Origin: Malachius bipustulatus
Taxonomy: Eukaryota; Arthropoda; Insecta; Coleoptera; Melyridae
Assembly: GCA_910589415.1 (NCBI GenBank)
Contig: OU342637.1
Span: forward strand, 24,279,162 to 24,343,161
Length of the DNA: 64,000 bases
Direction: 5' to 3'
Part shown: piece by piece, positions 58,338 through 64,000 of the stretch
Layout of the letters: the number at the start of each line of letters is the position of its first letter
Numbering within the stretch: position 1 is the stretch's first letter
Notes under the pieces: model-generated
What the model saw: only the letters and a program-made list of their open reading frames with translations
The model's database searches: none
Told to the model about the DNA's origin: nothing
Translations under genes and position numbers: made by a program

Positions 58338-58979
58338 GTAGGAAGCGGTGCAGGAATTTATTTTTCTTTTTAGAGCGCATGCTTTGTCGAAAAGAAGATA
58401 AAAGAAAGTGGTCAAAAGTAAGCTAGAAGAAAAAAAAAGAATTCAAACGAACAAAATCGATTAATTGTCAGCTTGACAGAACTGGTGATAGAAAGCGTCA
58501 ATGGAGGAAGCTGCATTGAGGGAACAGTTTGAAAGTTTTTCTTCCATTTTGCGTGTCCTGTTTTGTGGACAATTCCATTATTGGCAAAGCACTTGATTCG
58601 GTCTTAGATGTGAGTGAAAATGATCCAAGAGTGTTGAGCAGATGACTAGGACTTATATTAGGAGATTACAGTAGCCTCAGACCTTTTGGGTCAAAGCAGA
58701 GAGGAAGTAGGTAAATAGGACTCCTCTCATAGAAAGGCTAATTTCCCATTTAAGGCAGAAGTTCTGGTTTTGGCACCACCATGGTGCAGGATTAGTGGAA
58801 AGGGCTCTTGGTGGCCTGGACGAAAGATTCAAGTCCAATTTTTGGCCAAGTCATCAAGCTATTTACGAACGTCCTGTATAAGTTTGATTCAGTTCACATT
58901 ATCAAAATAATCGTCGATAGGAAAACATCACAAATTGGAGAAAGTGTGTAAGATTACAAGCGCGTCAAACGAAGAGGAA
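58338..58979. other. Downstream flank of obstructor-A
   Basis: Non-coding; probably holds the 3' UTR of the minus-strand obstructor-A gene. A TTTATT (AATAAA on minus) lies at 58356. Confidence 0.4.
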
Positions 58980-61900
58980 CTATTGTCTCTTCTGCGGCTT
59001 GGTCTCGTCAGCTGGATCGTCTTTGTACCAGTCCTCACTGGAAAAACATGAAAGGTCATCATCAGTTATAAGTAAAGATCAGACAATAATAAATTAAACA
59101 CGTTTAACTGCTTTTCTGCGGCGCCTCTCATTTACATTCTATTCGCGAGTAACGCGAATAACTTGCACCGGCACCCTGAAGAATTTAACCTTTCATTTCA
59201 TATTTTTCCCAGAACGCTTTATGCTAATGAGCGCGCTCGCCGGTGCCGGTGCCGGTCAGTGATTGCTCTTATTGCTTATTCAACAAAACTGGATTCTTAT
59301 TGGAATGGGAATGTCTCTAATAATAGCGCTATCGCTATATCCAATAACACGAGATTAATTTGACATTTAAGAAAAGTTCTTGGGGTAATATTTAATATAA
59401 AATATAACTCACCAGCCGGGAACGTTTTCAGGTGCGTCGCACTTCTGCAGATCTTCGTTGTACACCTCTCCCACTTGGCATCCCAGATCCCTGGGTTCCT
59501 GTCCGTTCAGACAGACGTAGAACCGTTGACAGTCGGTCGGATGAGGGAACTTGGGATGGACCACCAATTGACCGTTGCCGTCGTGTTGGGCGTCTTTTTT
59601 GCACTCGAAACCGTCCTTCAGCGTCTCTGGAACAATAATTATATGAGTGAGATTTATTCTCCCGCGGGGATCGACCTCGTCTCCCGTAAAAGGAGCAAAT
59701 GAAGGTGGCGCCAGAGAGTAAAAACTAATAGAAAGATAGAACGGGATCTTTCTGGTCCAAGGCTTTTCAAGAAAGAGGCACAGATACTTATTAACGACTT
59801 GGAAGCTGCAGAACAGAGTTTTGAGTATTCGACCTCCCTTCCGTCGAATGTTTAAATATTTCCAAAAAAACGAGACGCTTGTTCTCTGATGCAGCAGTTT
59901 TCTATACTTTTTATTTTTATGAAGAACTAATGAAACAAGAAGATTTGAGTTAATATTTATCATGTTTTATTATTGCTTTATTCTCACCATCACGCGTTAT
60001 AAAAATTAAAATTCTTCTCGCATATATTTCTTTGATTTTCTTATCTATACATATACCGTACGTTGCGGTATACCTACAACAATTTGAATGAATTGCGTTT
60101 CGCATAATAAATCAGTTATCCCTGAAGAATTGTTTCCTGTTTTGCTTTGACTGCATCTCAATAATAATAAACACATTCCAAAGTTTTTGAGCGTTTTCAA
60201 ATAACCGGACTTGATCGTTGATAGTGTGCGATTTTATAGATAATCTGCGCCCTGTATTGCGCATTAAAGAACGTCTAGTGACACTGCCTTTTTGGAAGCA
60301 ACAAGAGGCCTGCGATTGCGCTTTGTAACATTTCATAAAAAGAGAGATATTTAACCTCTGTCAATGATTTGACCGCTCTTTTTGAATAAAACAATATAAA
60401 GATCGCGTCGCCTGAACGTGATGGTGATGGAGACTTGCGTTATTACGTTGCGAGGTGGCCGAAGGCTGGGGAAAGAATAAAGAATAAATCCTTTCTGAAG
60501 TACTTATCCGCCTGTATCTTTGCAATAAAACTTTTTATTTAAAGTATTTTAGCAGAGAAGACTAGATAATTGAATTACCTTTAAAACGATACCAAGCTCG
60601 ATATATTTTAGAGCAAGCGTTTAGAAGTTATTCGAGATAAGAATTATCCAATATGGCGATCGTAAGAATCTTCAATTGCAGATATCTCCGGAACGGTTGC
60701 AGTTGGATACCTCGAGCTGGGTGTCATATGAGAGGTATTTTAAATATCTTTTTGATCAGTTAATTATTTATTTTATTTTAAATAATTTTTTTAATTAATT
60801 TTTTATTAAATAATTCTATAATATATTTTTGGAAATTTATTTCCTATTAGATACCTGCTAATAAATCTTAGGATACGCGATGGTCGTTTCGTTTGAAATT
60901 CAAAAATGTACTCATTAGTTTGTCTTTTAGCAATGAAACATTTTATTTTTTCGCAAAATTGTAGCACGCAGAAGGCGAGATAATTGAATTACCTTTAAAA
61001 TGATACCCAACTCGATATAAGTCAGAGCAAGGGTTTAGAAGTTATTCGAGATAAGAATTATCCAATATGGCGGTCGTAAGAATCTTCAATCGCGGATATC
61101 TCCGGAACGGTTACAGTTGGATACCTCGAGTTGGGTATCATATGAAAGGTATTTTTAATATTTTTTTAACAAAATAAAAATATTTTCATTTATACTCTTT
61201 TTGGATAAAACAATATAAAGATCGCTTAAGATCGCTAGAATATAGCGTTGTCGTTTCAAGTTTCAATAATAATCGAGGAATCGAGAACAATTTTGCATCA
61301 TGAAATCCATTACGCGGCTTCCTGTTCGTTCAATTACCTCCAGCTCCTAAATAATAATCAAACAATAATCAATTTTTTTTCTTAAACTCACTTCCTACAA
61401 CGTTACATCCTTCTCGCTGCGCCGTGTCCGGCCAGACGCAGGTCCCCGTGAATTCGTCAAAGTGCAGTCCCGCGGTGCAGGGGACTTCCGTGTGCTCGCC
61501 CTCGATGCAGTTGATGAACTTGCCGCAAACCGCCGGGTCCGGATGGGCGAAGAAACCGTTACGACGGGGGCAGAATGCGTTCGATTTGGCAGGTTCTGGA
61601 AGAAAAATTGCATTATTTCAATTGAAATATCATTATTTTTGACTCAGTAATGTTGCGCGCGCATCATCTACATGACGCCATCTGCTTGATGGGCACGTAT
61701 CTGCTTGACGCCATATTGATGCGCGCGCATTTGTATGATCTATTTTGGCCTTCAAACACGTGTGCATTTAGCCAACTTTTTGAAATTGAAAGATCAACGG
61801 CAATTTCATAAAATATTTCGATAAAATTGATTTCTCTTCTTCTTTTTTAAACTTAAGGATTTTATCTCGCCCCAAAGCCATTTAGGCAGCTTCTTTGTAT

Positions 61901-62142
61901 GGTTGAGAGGTTATGGGCCCAGAGGCATATGGTAATAAAATGCTTACGTAGTTCTGTTCGATCTCCGCAGTCTACATTGAAGGGCTGGTCGCATTTGTTG
62001 ATTTTTCTGATAAGAGGATCGAAGACCAGACCGTCCGGACAAAGTTTAACCCTGGGCACTCCATCCACGCACTCGTAATATTTATCACATTGTACTGGGT
62101 CCTCGTACTGGCCATCTTTGGCGGGACAATTGAATTGTGCAT
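58980..62142 (-). CDS. obst-A: Obstructor-A cuticle protein (CPAP3-A1), first exon outside the window
   Basis: Chitin-binding protein needed in other insects for organising the chitin matrix and protecting new cuticle. Coding exons seen: 61948-62142, 61392-61595, 59413-59626 and 58980-59037. The exon at 62142 starts with two bases of a split codon. An upstream signal-peptide exon is required and was not found, so the gene is 5'-partial. Three CBM14 domains: FNCPAKDGQYEDPVQCDKYY...VDCGDRTEL, FCPRRNGFFAHPDP...REGCN and FECKKDAQHD...NVPGC, then the tail EDWYKDDPADETKPQKRQ. CPDGLVFDP, KCDQPFNVDCGDRTEL and FPHPTDCQRFYVCLNG are diagnostic for obstructor-A. Junctions are phase 1 except the last (TG|T), as in the paralogue at 49675. 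Confidence 0.92.
60553..60752. repeat. Palindrome-ended repeat, copy 1 of 2, in an obstructor-A intron
   Basis: A ~195-base unit whose ends are inverted (ACCTTTAAAACGATACCAAG near 60578 and GTGTCATATGAGAGGTATTT near 60721). It lies in the 1.76-kb intron between the second and third chitin-binding exons. Confidence 0.75.
60966..61166. repeat. Palindrome-ended repeat, copy 2 of 2
   Basis: Direct repeat of the previous unit at 414 bases distance (shared core GAAGTTATTCGAGATAAGAA, TATCTCCGGAACGGTT). Ends ACCTTTAAAATGATACCCAA and TTGGGTATCATATGAAAGGT are inverted. Confidence 0.75.
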
Positions 62143-62920
62143 CTGAAAAAAATTTATTTTTCCTTAGAAAACGAATAGTGTTTTGGATTCACTAAAATTT
62201 CTCTAATTAGTTGAATAATAATTACGACGACATTCTTCACCTAATGACCCTAATTGTTTATAATTATTATTATTATATAATTCACTGGTTTACTGAATGA
62301 CATTATTAGAAATATATGGAAATGTAGGTGAATGCATGTGTGATTAACACACACATTCACGTTACTACCATCTTTTATAAAAATAGCTGTTAACGATGAT
62401 AGAAGAAGTAGTCGTATTAGGACCAGTTTTGAACTTTATTATTACAAAATTACTAAATACTAATAATGTTAGATAGATGGATAGATACGCTTTCAACCTT
62501 TCACTTTTACTCATTTACATAACTTTAATAATTTGTTTCGCCTAATGTAAAAGGCAAAGTTCACCCATTGAACATTATTGAAGATCAGTCCTGATTGTGA
62601 TGATGATAATCTGTGCCATTAGGACATCTTCTTTTATATTTTATTGGGAATACTGAGACACGACACCGTTTGTAAAAGGTCTTTACTTCTTGTCTTAATT
62701 ATAAACACCGAATTAACTCTAACAAAATTACCTTTTCATTTTTTTAATAATTCATTATTTCCCTACATTTATTGCGAGAGTTTCTATTTCAATTAATACT
62801 TCCCTTTTTTGTTTAAACAACAAGGCAAGGAAATCCCTATGACGTTCTGAGAGCGGTGCATGAGCGGAGCGGAGAAAATTCCTTTAATCGTGAAAAATAA
62901 GAATGATAAAAAAAAGTATT
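62143..62920. other. Intron 1 of obstructor-A (part)
   Basis: AT-rich; no signal-peptide exon seen. ATTCACATTC/ACACATTCACG words near 62330-62360 form a weak hairpin. Confidence 0.35.
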
Positions 62921-62990
62921 TTGTCTCGAGTGGGAATCGAACTCACGTCTCTGGTTACGCGCGTCAAGTATTCTAACCATCAGCAACAGT
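62921..62990 (-). pseudogene. tRNA-like pseudogene or SINE head
   Basis: On the minus strand TTGCTGATGGTTAG (A-box-like) is followed at proper distance by GAGTTCGATTCCCAC (B-box-like, T-arm closed by GTGAG/CCCAC-type pairing). The 5' acceptor strand and a clean anticodon stem are missing, so it is not a working tRNA. Confidence 0.5.
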
Positions 62991-63179
62991 AGTAATAAAC
63001 TGACTAGTATGCGACTTTTGCATTAATAACAAGAAACTGAAGAAGCAAGAATCTGATCTTGGGGTAGTCGAGGTTATAGAAACTGATCACTTTTAAGTTG
63101 AAAATTAAATTTCACCCAAAAAGTTTTTCAGAAAGGTTTTACGCGGCTTTGTGTTCGACTTTGATGTTTTCTGGGTTTC

Positions 63180-64000
63180 GATGAAAAATTTTGACGTTTG
63201 TGAGAGGTGACAGCTCTAACCTGTAACAGTTAAACTTGTTGTGTGTCAAAGTATGCGACCATAAGACCTAAAAGCATCTATGCAGAGGTGTTTTTTTTTT
63301 TTTTTTAATTTCGGTTTGTAGGTTTAAAGTGAAATTTTACCTCGAAATTTCACTTTTAATAATTAGTTCTTTGTTTTTTTGTGTGTGTGTTTTCAAGCTG
63401 ATCGCCCGAGGGGATTTAATTTCAATAGAATTGAAAATACTGAGCAAATCAAATTTTTCTAATATGACCGGTGGTTTTTCACCTTTAAAAGGCGTTGAAA
63501 AATTTGTCATGTCAAGCTAATAACAATTGATAGAAAACTCTCATTACTGAAAAGGGTTAAATGCACAAGCGTGTTCAGGCCATTAATTAGAAGAAGAAGC
63601 GCCCGCTGAGAGTGATCTTTTTTTATTTGCAAATTTATGCGTTTTTATCTAAAGAATTTTCTCATTTTTGCGTGGGCAAACGAAAATCTTGCCATTTGTG
63701 ACAGGTGACAGCTGTCAATCAAACTCAAAGTGTATCAAAGTATGCGGCCATGAACACAAAAGCAATTTTTCATCTCTAAGAAGGAGTAGAGTTTCCCTAT
63801 CTCTCTTTTTTGAAAATTTCGGCTTTTTCGGTTGAGCTATTTCACAAACGTTTTATGTTTTTTGAGTTTTTCTAGCTCGGACCGACAGCTAATTTTATTT
63901 CAATAGAATTAAAAAAAACGAGGGATATTTTTTTTTGACATATTTGTGACAAAATGACAGCTCTGTCAGCTACCAGTCAAACGTGCAGTGTGTCAAAGTA
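63180..64000. repeat. Diverged tandem repeat with GTGACAGCT and TGTCAAAGTATGCG
   Basis: Three related blocks at about 63200, 63703 and 63947 carry TTTGTGA-G/C-AGGTGACAGCT, then GTGTCAAAGTATGCGnCCAT. TTTAATTTCAATAGAATT and TTTTATTTCAATAGAATT lie between them. The last copy runs off the window. Confidence 0.7.

Noticed and set aside
62143..64000. Signal-peptide exon of obstructor-A within the window
   Set aside because: I found no minus-strand ATG followed by hydrophobic codons and a phase-1 donor; it is probably beyond the right edge.

Overview
This is eukaryotic, AT-rich, intron-containing DNA and almost certainly comes from an insect. The evidence is three linked genes for obstructor-type chitin-binding cuticle proteins (CPAP3 family, arthropod-specific), GT-AG introns with AATAAA poly(A) signals, and hAT, foldback and LINE transposons. 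The order cannot be fixed from the sequence alone.

Layout. (1) 0-14 kb: three intron-poor genes for poly-C2H2 zinc-finger proteins, at 95-1837 (-), 5410-8412 (+) and 11793-13589 (+). They carry 14, 20 (plus six degenerate) and 16 fingers of one distinctive KCDxCxYETK type. All have acidic N-termini with sumoylation-like motifs, so they look like a recent local expansion. The spaces between them hold foldback and MITE-like elements. (2) 14-20 kb: a transposon-rich stretch. It contains a foldback element split by a 1.14-kb hAT element with a perfect 8-bp target duplication. (3) 19.9-26.1 kb: a single-exon homologue of sperm microtubule inner protein 1 (SPMIP1/ATP6V1FNB) lies tail to tail with a five-exon gene for a secreted, Gln/Asn/Pro/His-rich protein of 654 aa whose function I do not recognise. 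(4) 26-40 kb: mostly tandem repeats, including a ~300-bp family carrying GGGAATCCCC, a decayed minisatellite in inverted arrangement and a 307-bp higher-order repeat. A 5'-truncated LINE with a 14-bp target duplication lies among them. (5) 40-64 kb: three minus-strand CPAP3 genes, obstructor-E-like (40310-44362), an obstructor-A-like paralogue (49675-53522) and obstructor-A (58980-62142, first exon beyond the window). Each encodes three CBM14 domains, one per exon, joined by phase-1 introns. A 170-bp satellite, an ACGT-rich element, a deleted LINE, a perfect MITE and other repeats lie in or between them.

The CPAP3 proteins would be secreted by epidermis or trachea to bind chitin and organise cuticle. 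The zinc-finger proteins are presumably nuclear DNA-binding regulators, and the SPMIP1 homologue a sperm-axoneme component. I see no operon-like or immune-system module. The most unusual structures are the triplicated module with degenerate fingers in the 5.4-8.4 kb gene, a five-copy family of ~58-bp palindromes, the nested foldback/hAT insertion, and the satellites inside first introns of secreted-protein genes.
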